Positions 26,901 through 33,467 of a stretch of DNA of 64,000 nucleotides are shown piece after piece (position 1 is the stretch's first letter; each line of letters starts with the position of its first letter). The DNA lies in assembly GCA_035463475.1 (NCBI GenBank), contig DATHTE010000058.1, forward strand, positions 40,788-104,787. Reading direction: 5' to 3'. A model generated the notes under the pieces. The model searched no databases. It saw only the letters and a list, made by a program, of their open reading frames with translations, and had not been told where the DNA came from. Both the position numbers and the translations under genes were made by a program. This DNA is from JACPDI01 sp035463475 (GTDB lineage: Bacteria; Acidobacteriota; Vicinamibacteria; Vicinamibacterales; 2-12-FULL-66-21).

Positions 26901-26994
26901 TGGATTCACCGTCGTGCAGTTCGACTTCGTCAGGCCCCTCGACAGGCCGCGCAAGGGCTGGATGTTCCAGTTCAGTCTGTCGCCCGGTTTCTAG
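23938..26994 (+). CDS. Metallopeptidase / TolB-like propeller / outer-membrane barrel fusion
   Basis: A 1018-residue exported protein. After a signal peptide (cleaved near AAAQ, residue 25) comes a gluzincin-like domain with GHELVHAF (His138, Glu139, His142) and WFIEGMAEYL (Glu172, the likely third zinc ligand). Residues about 300-600 carry at least five TolB/PD40 propeller repeats (SPDGKRVAFLS, WSPDGARLALSA, WSPDGRTIVFSA, WSPDGRTIVFAT, WSPDGSRVYYLS). The last 380 residues form an Omp85 surface-antigen barrel, ending FSLSPGF. All zinc-binding residues appear intact, so a surface- or periplasm-facing protease anchored by its own barrel is plausible. The function is not established. Confidence 0.87.
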   Translation: MKRHLLIGVLLAICSAVNADSAAAQYFGQNKVQYKTFDFEILKTDHFDVYFYPEERRAAELSARLAERWHARLSRVLGTELVGRQPLILYASHPDFEQTNVLPGGIGESTGGVTESLRRRIVLPLAGPLAETDHVIGHELVHAFQYNITAGRDGTGALVVGGTERLPLWFIEGMAEYLSVGPEDPHTAMWIRDAVAENRLPKDLDDPDYFPYRWGQAWWAYVTGRFGDAAVGNLLRAAKAAGDVDEAIEQILGVELKQLMTDWHEMLRSTYAPSINRAAPASEFGKLLVGEARLGGELNVSPAISPDGKRVAFLSERSLFSIDVYLADAQTGRIVRRLTTTDTDPHVTSLQFIRSAGAWSPDGARLALSAIEEGRPSLLIVNGENGDRVSEIELPQLHEVFNPAWSPDGRTIVFSAISGGLSDLFSYDLTANQLRRLSDDPFAELQPAWSPDGRTIVFATDRFTSNLDELKFGEYRLAAVSADGTGLRELPSIGRGKAINPQWSPDGSRVYYLSDANGATNVFSLDPRSGAIRQITNLRTGVSGITASSPALSAATRADRLVVSAYERGAYRVYRLESAEVLEGRAAVDTPRVVAVLPPVQRQSVEVARLVENPGFGLPRREEFPVNDYRATLGLNYVSQPTFAAGVDRFGTYGGGGLALFWSDMLGDHNLVTAVQVDSSLNRNFSLKDTAALVGYQNAKHRWNWGASVEQVPYLSGGVATGFDEIDGDTVLVEQLFISREINQAFTGLVSYPFSRAQRVDFSGGVRRISFERRVETDIFSPTTGELLGQQSLKLPAPGALNLAQASAALVFDNAFYGATSPVLGQRYRLEVAPMLGTINFTNVLADYRRYFMPAQFYTIAARVMHYGRYGGDAESGLLFPLFIGYPNLVRGYDVGSFSADECPANTGSCAAFDRLVGSRIAVANLELRFPLFRPLGLGRNMYGPLPLEFALFADSGIAWTGEDAPDVFGGSRRPVWSVGAALRANVFGFTVVQFDFVRPLDRPRKGWMFQFSLSPGF

Positions 26995-27119
26995 CGGGGC
27001 AAAGGAGGAAGGACAGCAATTGACAACCGCATGACTATCGCCAGCGCCCTCGCTGCGGGGGCGGGGCTCATGTTCCTCCTCGATCCGCAGGAGGGGAATC
27101 GGCGGCGGGCCCTCCCCTC

Positions 27120-27602
27120 GTGCGAGACAAGCTGGCGCGCGCGCGAACGAAGACGCGCGACGCCGCCGATGCGACCGCGCGCGACCTTCGCAATCGCAGC
27201 GAGGGGCTCCTGGCGCGGATGAGCCAAGGCGACGGATCGGTGCCGGATCGCGTGCTCGAGGCGCGCGTCCGAGCCATGCTCGGGAGGGTCGTTTCCCATC
27301 CGAGGGCCATCCGCGTCGCGGCGTCCAACGGTACCGTGCGCGTCGAGGGTCCGATTCTCGCTACGGAAACGTCGCGCGCGCTCTCCGCGATCGAGAGCGT
27401 CAAAGGGGTGAGGTCGGTTGAGAAGGACCTTACCGAACACGAAACCCCGGGCGACATTCCGGCCCTGCAGGGTGGCAGCAGCCGCGTCGGCACGCAGTGG
27501 GAGCTGATGCAGAGCCAGTGGTCCCCGTCAACGCGCCTGCTCGTCACGGCGGCAGCAATCGGCGTCGCCGCGGTGGGTGTAGGTCTGCTCAGCCGGGCGT
27601 AG
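27120..27602 (+). CDS. BON-domain protein with probable 5' frameshift
   Basis: The GTG-started frame gives about 160 residues: a basic helix (VRDKLARARTKTRDA), a BON domain (about 50-105, VRAMLGRVVSHPRAIRVAA and NGTVRVEGPI) and a C-terminal hydrophobic helix (LLVTAAAIGVAAVGVGLL). BON domains bind membranes. Homologues typically start with a glycine-rich membrane segment and FLLDPQEGNRRRAL directly joined to VRDKL; here that segment is present at 27031-27115 in a different frame, after a good GGAGGAAGG site. The gene is therefore either frameshifted, affected by a sequencing error in the CCCTCCCCTC tract, or uses the internal GTG, which lacks a ribosome-binding site. Confidence 0.65.
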   Translation: MRDKLARARTKTRDAADATARDLRNRSEGLLARMSQGDGSVPDRVLEARVRAMLGRVVSHPRAIRVAASNGTVRVEGPILATETSRALSAIESVKGVRSVEKDLTEHETPGDIPALQGGSSRVGTQWELMQSQWSPSTRLLVTAAAIGVAAVGVGLLSRA

Positions 27603-27608
27603 GGGTTT

Positions 27609-27635
27609 GGGTCAGGTCTGGTTCAGACCTGACCC
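27609..27635. repeat. Palindromic repeat, family B (short form)
   Basis: Arms GGGTCAGGTCTG and CAGACCTGACCC flank a three-base loop, lying 6 bases after the BON stop and 5 bases before the CBS stop. The element would fold into a tight hairpin and may terminate both convergent genes. The GGTCAGGTCTG core recurs in elements near 31.4 and 36.0 kb. Confidence 0.85.
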
Positions 27636-27640
27636 CAATA

Positions 27641-28081
27641 TCACCGCTTCTGTTTCTGTCCCGCTTCGGACACCTCGCGCACCAGCTCTGCCGCCATCCG
27701 GTCGCGGGCCGTCCGGACGATGTCGGCCTGCGACACCATGCCGGTAACGCGTCCACTTTCATCGACCACCGGGACGCGTCGGATTTGTTTCCGTTCCATG
27801 ATGTTCGCGCACTCGTCCAGGTCCATCTCCGGCGTGACCGTCGTCGCGGGCGCCGTCATGGCGTCCTGCGCAGTCCGCTCCAGAGGGTTGTGGCCCTGCG
27901 CCAGCATCCGCACGACGATGTCGCGGTCGGTTACGACGCCCACCGGTTTCTTCCGCTGCTGGCTGTCGACGACTGGGATCTCGCCACAGTCGTTCTCAAC
28001 CATCAGCCGCGCCACTTCGCCCAGGCTCGTATCGGGCGTGCAGCACGCCGGATTGCTGGTCATGATTTCGCCGACTTTCAT
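27641..28081 (-). CDS. CBS-domain pair protein
   Basis: A 146-residue protein made of two CBS domains (about 7-62 and 74-130) and a short charged tail. MKVGEIMTSNPACCTPDTSL, IPVVDSQQRKKPVGVVTDRDI and the second VPVVDESGRVTGMVSQADI are textbook CBS sequences with the ATP/AMP-binding TDRDI-type aspartate. Such stand-alone pairs sense adenine nucleotides. No effector domain is attached. The upstream spacer holds a propeller-gene remnant, so the gene seems to have its own promoter. Confidence 0.93.
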   Translation of the reverse strand: MKVGEIMTSNPACCTPDTSLGEVARLMVENDCGEIPVVDSQQRKKPVGVVTDRDIVVRMLAQGHNPLERTAQDAMTAPATTVTPEMDLDECANIMERKQIRRVPVVDESGRVTGMVSQADIVRTARDRMAAELVREVSEAGQKQKR

Positions 28082-28169
28082 GTGTCCTCCTCATCCGTCC
28101 GAATCTCGGCTGTTGACAGCAGCCGTGTGTTCTCATGCAAACTTCCGCGCAGCGGTCCGCCGGCTCGGA

Positions 28170-28265
28170 CCGTCCAATGACGTGTCGGTCATCGATACGA
28201 GGCTCAAGAAAACCATTCGCACGATCCGCGTCGGTAAAGGACCGTGGGGCGTGGCCATTTACTGA
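28170..28265 (+). pseudogene. C-terminal remnant of a YVTN beta-propeller gene
   Basis: A short open stretch reads NDVSVIDTRLKKTIRTIRVG followed by KGPWGVAIY and a TGA stop. This is the last blade of a YVTN-type beta-propeller (NxVSVID...V.TI.VG..P.GVA). No start codon with a ribosome-binding site and no upstream blades are present, so only the 3' end of a former gene remains. Recognition is by eye. Confidence 0.55.
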
Positions 28266-28323
28266 AACCTGCCAGCGCATTCCGCTGAGGTCTGGCGCGT
28301 TTCTGGCAGTACAGACGATCAGC

Positions 28324-29463
28324 ATGGGTCAGAAGTCCCGCCTCGCGCTCACAGAACTCATCGCCAGCATCCCACTTACGCCTGCCCAAAGCGCGGCCGT
28401 GGTGTGGCTGGTGTCTGGCCGGCTCGAGCGATGGATCGCCGCGAAGGATCCAGCCGACCTGGTCGTGCCCGCGATCAAGGACATCTCCGTGGCGCGTGGC
28501 GGGCACGTGTGGTGGTTCCGCGGCCGCGTGGTGCCGCGTCAGGACCTGATCGCCGCGCTCGGATCGCTCCTGGAGTCGCTGCTCGACCAGTCTCCACGCG
28601 GGCGCGCGCCGGCGGGCCTGCTCTACATTCTCGCGCGCGCGACCGAGCAGCGGCACCTCGCGCCGCTCGGGAGCCTCGCGGACTTCCGCTCGGCCGTCGC
28701 GCGCCACGCGCCCGAAGAACCGGCGCTCGCCGTTGACGGCCTGTTGTCGCAATACCTGATGACGGCCGCGGGCGTCCCGCCGCTGGATGAGCGCTCCACG
28801 ATTTCCGACGTGCGGCGACGCCGCCGTGCCGGCGGCGTCGCGCTGGACACGATCGCACGGGACACCGGCATTCCGATCTCGCTGCTCAGGGAGCTGGAGT
28901 GGGGCGTTTACTCGAACTGGAGCCTCACGCACGCTCGCCCGAGTCTCGACGCATACGCCGAACGCGCCGGCCTCGATCCGATCGCGGTCGCCGCGATTGT
29001 CATCCGCGAGCAGGCGGCGGAGCAGGCGGCTGTCGCGCGCCGTGATGCTGCGCTCGCGGCAGCCGACGGCACGGCTGCGACCAGGATGATCCCGTTCGCC
29101 ATGGCGGGCTTGCTGCTTCTCATGGCCGCCCTGGCGCCGCCATCAGCGCACCGCGAGCCTGACGCCGGTACGGCGACCGCCGCCGGCCAGGATGCGGGCG
29201 CGCCGGCGCCGGCGGCGCCTCGTCCACCCGCGGCGCCTCGCAAGCCCATTCCGGCGGCCGACACTCGGATTGACGCGCCGGCCGCCACGCCTGCGTCGTC
29301 CACACGGTCGGCCAACCCCGGACGGCGCTCGCGACAGACGGCGACAAGCGCGCGTGTACGCAGCGCTCCGCAAGAGAAACCAGCGAATCCGATTGTCCGC
29401 CTCGCACGAACGATCGCCGGCGACGGCAAGCACAAGGTCGAGCCGTTCCCGCGCCCGAGGTAG
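28324..29463 (+). CDS. Membrane-anchored HTH protein with possible degenerate kinase-like N terminus
   Basis: A 379-residue protein. Residues about 160-205 form a helix-turn-helix of the RodZ-like type (VALDTIARDTGIPISLLRELEWG) and residues about 255-272 a single membrane helix (MIPFAMAGLLLLMAALAP), followed by a proline/alanine-rich tail of about 100 residues that would lie in the periplasm. The N-terminal 150 residues loosely recall a protein-kinase C-lobe without catalytic motifs (DISVARGGHVWW for the N-[IV]-L loop, LGSLLESLLD, LARATEQR); that is inference. Overall topology is like RodZ. The start follows no obvious ribosome-binding site. A family A palindrome follows directly. Confidence 0.72.
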   Translation: MGQKSRLALTELIASIPLTPAQSAAVVWLVSGRLERWIAAKDPADLVVPAIKDISVARGGHVWWFRGRVVPRQDLIAALGSLLESLLDQSPRGRAPAGLLYILARATEQRHLAPLGSLADFRSAVARHAPEEPALAVDGLLSQYLMTAAGVPPLDERSTISDVRRRRRAGGVALDTIARDTGIPISLLRELEWGVYSNWSLTHARPSLDAYAERAGLDPIAVAAIVIREQAAEQAAVARRDAALAAADGTAATRMIPFAMAGLLLLMAALAPPSAHREPDAGTATAAGQDAGAPAPAAPRPPAAPRKPIPAADTRIDAPAATPASSTRSANPGRRSRQTATSARVRSAPQEKPANPIVRLARTIAGDGKHKVEPFPRPR

Positions 29464-29466
29464 GGG

Positions 29467-29520
29467 ATGGGGCCTGGCACCAATTGTCCTTCGTCGAGGA
29501 CAATTGGTGCCAGGCCCCAT
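29467..29520. repeat. Palindromic repeat, family A, 24-base perfect arms
   Basis: The left arm ATGGGGCCTGGCACCAATTG plus TCCT is exactly complementary to the right arm across a six-base TCGTCG loop. It lies 3 bases after the HTH-protein stop and 6 bases before the rsgA stop. Its core differs from the copy at 5.26-5.31 kb at a single position per arm, and the changes are compensatory in both arms. Confidence 0.92.
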
Positions 29521-29526
29521 CGACGA

Positions 29527-30591
29527 TCACTTCTCCTTGAAGAACCGCTTCACGGCGCGGCCGAGGATCTTCGCGCGCCGCTTCTCCTCCTGTTTGTCTT
29601 CGATCCGTCGCCGCTCCTGCTCCAGCTTCAGGTAGCTTTCCAGCCGGCCCGCCGGCAGATCGCCGCGCTCCACCGCGGCGCGCACGGCACAATCCGGCTC
29701 GCTCATGTGCGCGCAATCGCGGAAGCGGCACGCCAAGGCCAACGTGGCGATCTCTGTGAAGGTGTCGTCCATGCCCTCGGAAACGTCCCAGAGCTGCAAC
29801 TCCCGCATCCCGGGCGTGTCGATCAACATCGCGCCGCCGGGCAGTCGAACGAGTTGACGATGTCGGGTGGTGTGGCGGCCGCGGCTGTCCGACTCCCTCA
29901 CCTCGGCGATGCGCAAGAGATCGCGTCCGATCAGCCGGTTGATGATGCTCGACTTCCCCACCCCCGATGAGCCCAGCAGCGCGATCGTTCGCCGGGCCGA
30001 GAGGTGCGTCTCGAGTTCCTCAAACCCGGCGCCGGTTTTCGCGCTCGTCAGGTGCACGGGAACGCCCGGCGTGAGATCGGAGATTTCCTCGCGCTTGTCG
30101 TTCGCGTCGATCACCTTGTCCGCCTTGTTCAGCAGCACGACCGGTGACGCGCCGCTTTCACGCGTCACCACCAGATACCGTTCGAGGCGCCGCGGGTTGT
30201 AGTCGTCGTCACAGCCCATCACGACGAAGACGGTGTCGATGTTGGCGGCGACCACCTGCTCGACCGTCGTCGCGCCGGCGATCTTCCGGGAGAAGCGGCT
30301 CCGTCGGGGCAGCACCTGGTGGATGCGGCCGTGCGCGCCGGCTTCGTCGAAGCGGCACGCTACCCAGTCACCGACCGCGGGAAAGTCCTGCCGGCCGGCT
30401 GCCGTGTGGCGGAACCGGCCCGACACGCGCGCGAGCCGCTCTCCCTGTTCCGCGAGAACGGTGTAGATGTGCGTGTGCTCGAGGATCACGCGTGCGGGCG
30501 CGAGACCCTGCCGCGCATGCGCCGCGAAGGCCTCTTCCCAGTTCCGGTCCCAGCCGAAGGCAACCAGCGATTCGCGCGCGGGAGCGCTCAT
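29527..30591 (-). CDS. rsgA: Small ribosomal subunit biogenesis GTPase RsgA
   Basis: A 354-residue circularly permuted GTPase that checks 30S maturation. An OB-fold (about 40-110) precedes the permuted GTPase domain: NKAD (G4) comes before GSSGVGKSSIINRL (P-loop) and DTPGMREL (G3). A C-terminal zinc site CRFRDCAHMSEPDC and a basic helical tail ending KRFFKEK follow. Length is normal. It is monocistronic, divergent from the ankyrin lipoprotein, with a 60-base shared upstream region. Confidence 0.95.
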   Translation of the reverse strand: MSAPARESLVAFGWDRNWEEAFAAHARQGLAPARVILEHTHIYTVLAEQGERLARVSGRFRHTAAGRQDFPAVGDWVACRFDEAGAHGRIHQVLPRRSRFSRKIAGATTVEQVVAANIDTVFVVMGCDDDYNPRRLERYLVVTRESGASPVVLLNKADKVIDANDKREEISDLTPGVPVHLTSAKTGAGFEELETHLSARRTIALLGSSGVGKSSIINRLIGRDLLRIAEVRESDSRGRHTTRHRQLVRLPGGAMLIDTPGMRELQLWDVSEGMDDTFTEIATLALACRFRDCAHMSEPDCAVRAAVERGDLPAGRLESYLKLEQERRRIEDKQEEKRRAKILGRAVKRFFKEK

Positions 30592-30593
30592 AC

Positions 30594-30623
30594 TTTACAT
30601 TGCAGAGTTGTTTGTGCTATGTA
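30594..30623 (+). promoter_or_regulatory. Sigma-70-type promoter of the ankyrin lipoprotein gene
   Basis: TTTACA and TATGTA are separated by 18 bases in an unusually AT-rich patch. Transcription would start near 30630, about 22 bases before the GTG start. This is the best sigma-70-like match noticed in the window. Confidence 0.5.
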
Positions 30624-30651
30624 GGTTCCCGCGCCGATTACGGGAGGTGCC

Positions 30652-31335
30652 GTGCGCGCGTCGTGTGCCCTTCCACGTCTCGTTCTCGCGGGCCTGTGCG
30701 TCCCGAGTGTCGTCATGGTCATCGGCTGCGGCGGCGCCGCTCCGCCGACCGCATGCATGCAGGCGGCTTTCGAGGGCCGCACTCTCGACGTCCTCGCGGC
30801 GCTCGAACGCGGCGAAGGCACGGCGTGCGACGCGCTCGTCTGGGCTGCGCGCGGCGGTCAGCCGGATCCTATTCTCGCGGTAACCGCGCGTGGCGTAAAC
30901 CCGGACCGCTGCCGCGCCGGCGTGAACGGCTGGACACCGCTCATGCACGCCGTACACAAGAACCGCCTCGCCTCGGTGGAGGCGCTCATCCGGGCGGGCG
31001 CTAACGTCAACGGCACGGAACCCGGAGGGCACACGCCGCTGATGATGGCGGCCGGCAACGGCAACCTGCCTGTCGTCGAACGGCTCCTCGCAGCGGGCGC
31101 GGACGTCGCGGCAACGACGCCGCACGGCGTGAGCGCCCTCACAATCGCGGTGTCCGGCGGCGCATTCACCGACATCGAGAATCCGCTGCTCGGCGCGTGC
31201 AGGGTGGATATCGTTCGCGCGCTCGCCGCGCGCGCCCCGGACGTCAGGGTGCAGCCGACGTTCCGCTGGAAGCTGGCACGGTTGATGGCCAGGCTGAACG
31301 GCTGCGAATCGGCCTTCGCGCTGGTGTCGCGCTGA
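30652..31335 (+). CDS. Ankyrin-repeat lipoprotein
   Basis: A 227-residue protein with a lipoprotein signal: a hydrophobic stretch ends in VVMVIGC, with the lipid-modified cysteine near residue 26. Ankyrin repeats follow (LDVLAALERG, NGWTPLMHAVHKNRLASVEA, GHTPLMMAAGNGNLPVVERL, HGVSALTIAVSGGA). It should be attached to a membrane on the periplasmic side and act as a binding module. GTG start. A family B palindrome starts 5 bases after the stop. Confidence 0.85.
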   Translation: MRASCALPRLVLAGLCVPSVVMVIGCGGAAPPTACMQAAFEGRTLDVLAALERGEGTACDALVWAARGGQPDPILAVTARGVNPDRCRAGVNGWTPLMHAVHKNRLASVEALIRAGANVNGTEPGGHTPLMMAAGNGNLPVVERLLAAGADVAATTPHGVSALTIAVSGGAFTDIENPLLGACRVDIVRALAARAPDVRVQPTFRWKLARLMARLNGCESAFALVSR

Positions 31336-31340
31336 AATGT

Positions 31341-31419
31341 GGTCAGACCCCATCACGGTTTCCGTTACGTCGAGGCAAGCGGAGCGGGACTTACGGAAAC
31401 CGTGACGGGACCTGACCCC
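31341..31419. repeat. Palindromic repeat, family B, imperfect long arms
   Basis: The left arm GGTCAGACCCCATCACGGTT and beyond is complementary, with a few mismatches, to TTACGGAAACCGTGACGGGA and CCTGACCCC on the right; the arms are about 27 bases with about 23 bases between them. The right half and loop overlap the 3' end of the debranching-enzyme frame, whose last residues (about 18) are encoded by the repeat. Confidence 0.8.
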
Positions 31420-33467
31420 GTTCGCTCGCGCGCCTCCGACGTCTTCACCCAACACCGCAGCGCCTCGGCGACGCTCCAGGCCTGCGCGATACAGCCGCGC
31501 GGCGTGAACGGTGCCTCGGCGTCGAAGATCTCGCTGATCGATCCGATGCACGCCTCGTCGAGCGTGTGGAACATCCCCTCCAGGTAGCGGCGCGCCTCGA
31601 CGTGCTCGTCGGGTCGCACCTTGAGCCACGCGTCAATGTACGGCCCGACGAGCCAGGCCCAGACGGTTCCCTGGTGATAGGCCGCGTCGCGCGTGCGCAG
31701 GTCCCCGTAGTATTTCGGCTTGTAGTCCGGGTGGCCAGGCGCGAGCGAGCGCAGGCCGACGGGTGTCTCGAGCTGCTTCCGCACCACGCCGAACACCGCC
31801 GCCCAGCGCGAGGGGTCGAGCACGGCGTTCGGAAGGGAGACGGCGAGGATCTGGTTCGGCCGGCACGCGGGATCGTCCGCCTGCTCGCCATCGACGACGT
31901 CGTAAAGATAGTCGCCGTCGTCGTACCAGAACCTCCGGTTGAATGACTCGCGCACGCGCGCGGCGAGCGCGCCGAAGTCGCGCGCCCCCGCGCAGCCCCC
32001 TCGCTCCCGCATCCAGCGATCGAGCAGCGTGAGCGCGTTGTACCAGAGCGCATTGATCTCAACCGCCTTGCCGCGCCGCGGGGTCACCACCCAGCCGTCC
32101 ACCTTCGCGTCCATCCAGGTGAGCTGATACCCCTCCGCTCCCTGCCGCAGCAGCGCGTCGCGCGGATCCATGCCGATCCGGAAACGCGTCCCCTCGATGT
32201 GGCGTTCCACGATCGTCACGAGGGTGGGGAGCAGGCGGCCCAGTGTCTCGCGGTCGCCGGTCACCGTGACGTAACGGTCGATCGCGTGGAAGAACCACAT
32301 CGTCGCGTCGGCGGTGTGATAGAGGCCGTCGCGATCCCCTTCTGGGAACATGTTCGGAATGAGGCCGTCTCGCACATAGTGCGCGAAGGTCCGGATGATG
32401 TAGCCCGCCTCGCGCGCGCGGCCGGTGGACAGCGTCAGTCCCTCGAGGCTGATCATCGTGTCGCGTCCCCAGTCGGTGAACCAGTGATAGCCCGCGATCA
32501 CGGTCCTGACCTCGTCACCCTGCGCCCGGGCGCGCGCGCCTTCATCGCCGCGACCCGCCGGATGGATGATGAACTGGTCCGCAGCGAGCACCAGCTCGGC
32601 GCCGATGCCTTCACGCGCCGCGGGCGGCGCCACGCTCAGCAGCCGGCGCCGGCGCTGGCGCTCGGCGTCGAACGCTTCGTCCGTGTCGAGCGCCTCGATG
32701 GTGCCCCAGTCCTCGGTCGAGGCGATGAGCGAGAAGGCACGATCCAGCTCAAGCTCCGCCCGAAAATAGCCGGGGCTCCACAATGCGCCCCTGGCTGCGT
32801 AGCCGCGACTCTCTTCCGTTGCGTAGAGCACTTCGGGGAGCATGCGCCGCTCGACCGTGAAGGCGGTGCGAACGCCCCGCGGCGTGAGACGCAGCGTCGG
32901 CCACTCGGAGCCCGCGCTGAGCTCGAACCGATCGTCCTCGTGGACCAGAAAGCGATAGGACTCCTGCAGTTGCTCGCTGACGGGCGCTTCGTGCGGTCTG
33001 AAGTGCAGCGACGGCCGCACGGTGAGCCGGACAGGCCCGTCGCCATCCACGATCAGGTAGCACACGTGGACAGTGTTCTGGCCGAACGGCATCACCATGC
33101 GTTTCTCGAGGACGACGCCATCCACTTGGTAGCGCCAGACCGGCAGCCCCAGCTCCAGCCGGAATTCCTTGAGGGCGTGCGCCTCCTCGCGCGTGCCAGT
33201 CGTGGGCTCGTCGGCGAGCCAGAACGTCCGCCCGTCGCGCAGCTTGACGCGTTCGAGCAGGTGGTTGAGCACCACCACGCGGCCAAGCGGCGCGGGAAGC
33301 GCCGCGATGAGCACGCCGTGGTATCGCCGGGTGACGATGCCGGACACCGTTCCCGATGCGTATCCCCCGAGGCCGTTGGTGATGAGCCACTCCCTCGTGA
33401 TCTCGGGGTCCTCCGCCGGCGCGGGCGGCGGCCAGGGGATTCGTCTGAGCAACTGCACGTCGTTCAT
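31365..33467 (-). CDS. Glycogen debranching enzyme (amylo-alpha-1,6-glucosidase type)
   Basis: A 700-residue enzyme that removes alpha-1,6 branches from glycogen-like glucans. The N-terminal domain (about 20-230, WLITNGLGGYASGTVSGIVTRRYHG in part) is the GDE_N domain, and the C-terminal (alpha/alpha)6 GDE_C domain contains WFTDWGRDTMISLEGL with the catalytic-region aspartate, VEINALWYNAL and GTVWAWLVGPY. GGAGG precedes the ATG. The start overlaps the treZ stop by four bases. The last residues after WVKTSEAR look repeat-derived and unlike the family. Confidence 0.9.
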   Translation of the reverse strand: MNDVQLLRRIPWPPPAPAEDPEITREWLITNGLGGYASGTVSGIVTRRYHGVLIAALPAPLGRVVVLNHLLERVKLRDGRTFWLADEPTTGTREEAHALKEFRLELGLPVWRYQVDGVVLEKRMVMPFGQNTVHVCYLIVDGDGPVRLTVRPSLHFRPHEAPVSEQLQESYRFLVHEDDRFELSAGSEWPTLRLTPRGVRTAFTVERRMLPEVLYATEESRGYAARGALWSPGYFRAELELDRAFSLIASTEDWGTIEALDTDEAFDAERQRRRRLLSVAPPAAREGIGAELVLAADQFIIHPAGRGDEGARARAQGDEVRTVIAGYHWFTDWGRDTMISLEGLTLSTGRAREAGYIIRTFAHYVRDGLIPNMFPEGDRDGLYHTADATMWFFHAIDRYVTVTGDRETLGRLLPTLVTIVERHIEGTRFRIGMDPRDALLRQGAEGYQLTWMDAKVDGWVVTPRRGKAVEINALWYNALTLLDRWMRERGGCAGARDFGALAARVRESFNRRFWYDDGDYLYDVVDGEQADDPACRPNQILAVSLPNAVLDPSRWAAVFGVVRKQLETPVGLRSLAPGHPDYKPKYYGDLRTRDAAYHQGTVWAWLVGPYIDAWLKVRPDEHVEARRYLEGMFHTLDEACIGSISEIFDAEAPFTPRGCIAQAWSVAEALRCWVKTSEARERTGSGPVTVSVSPAPLAST

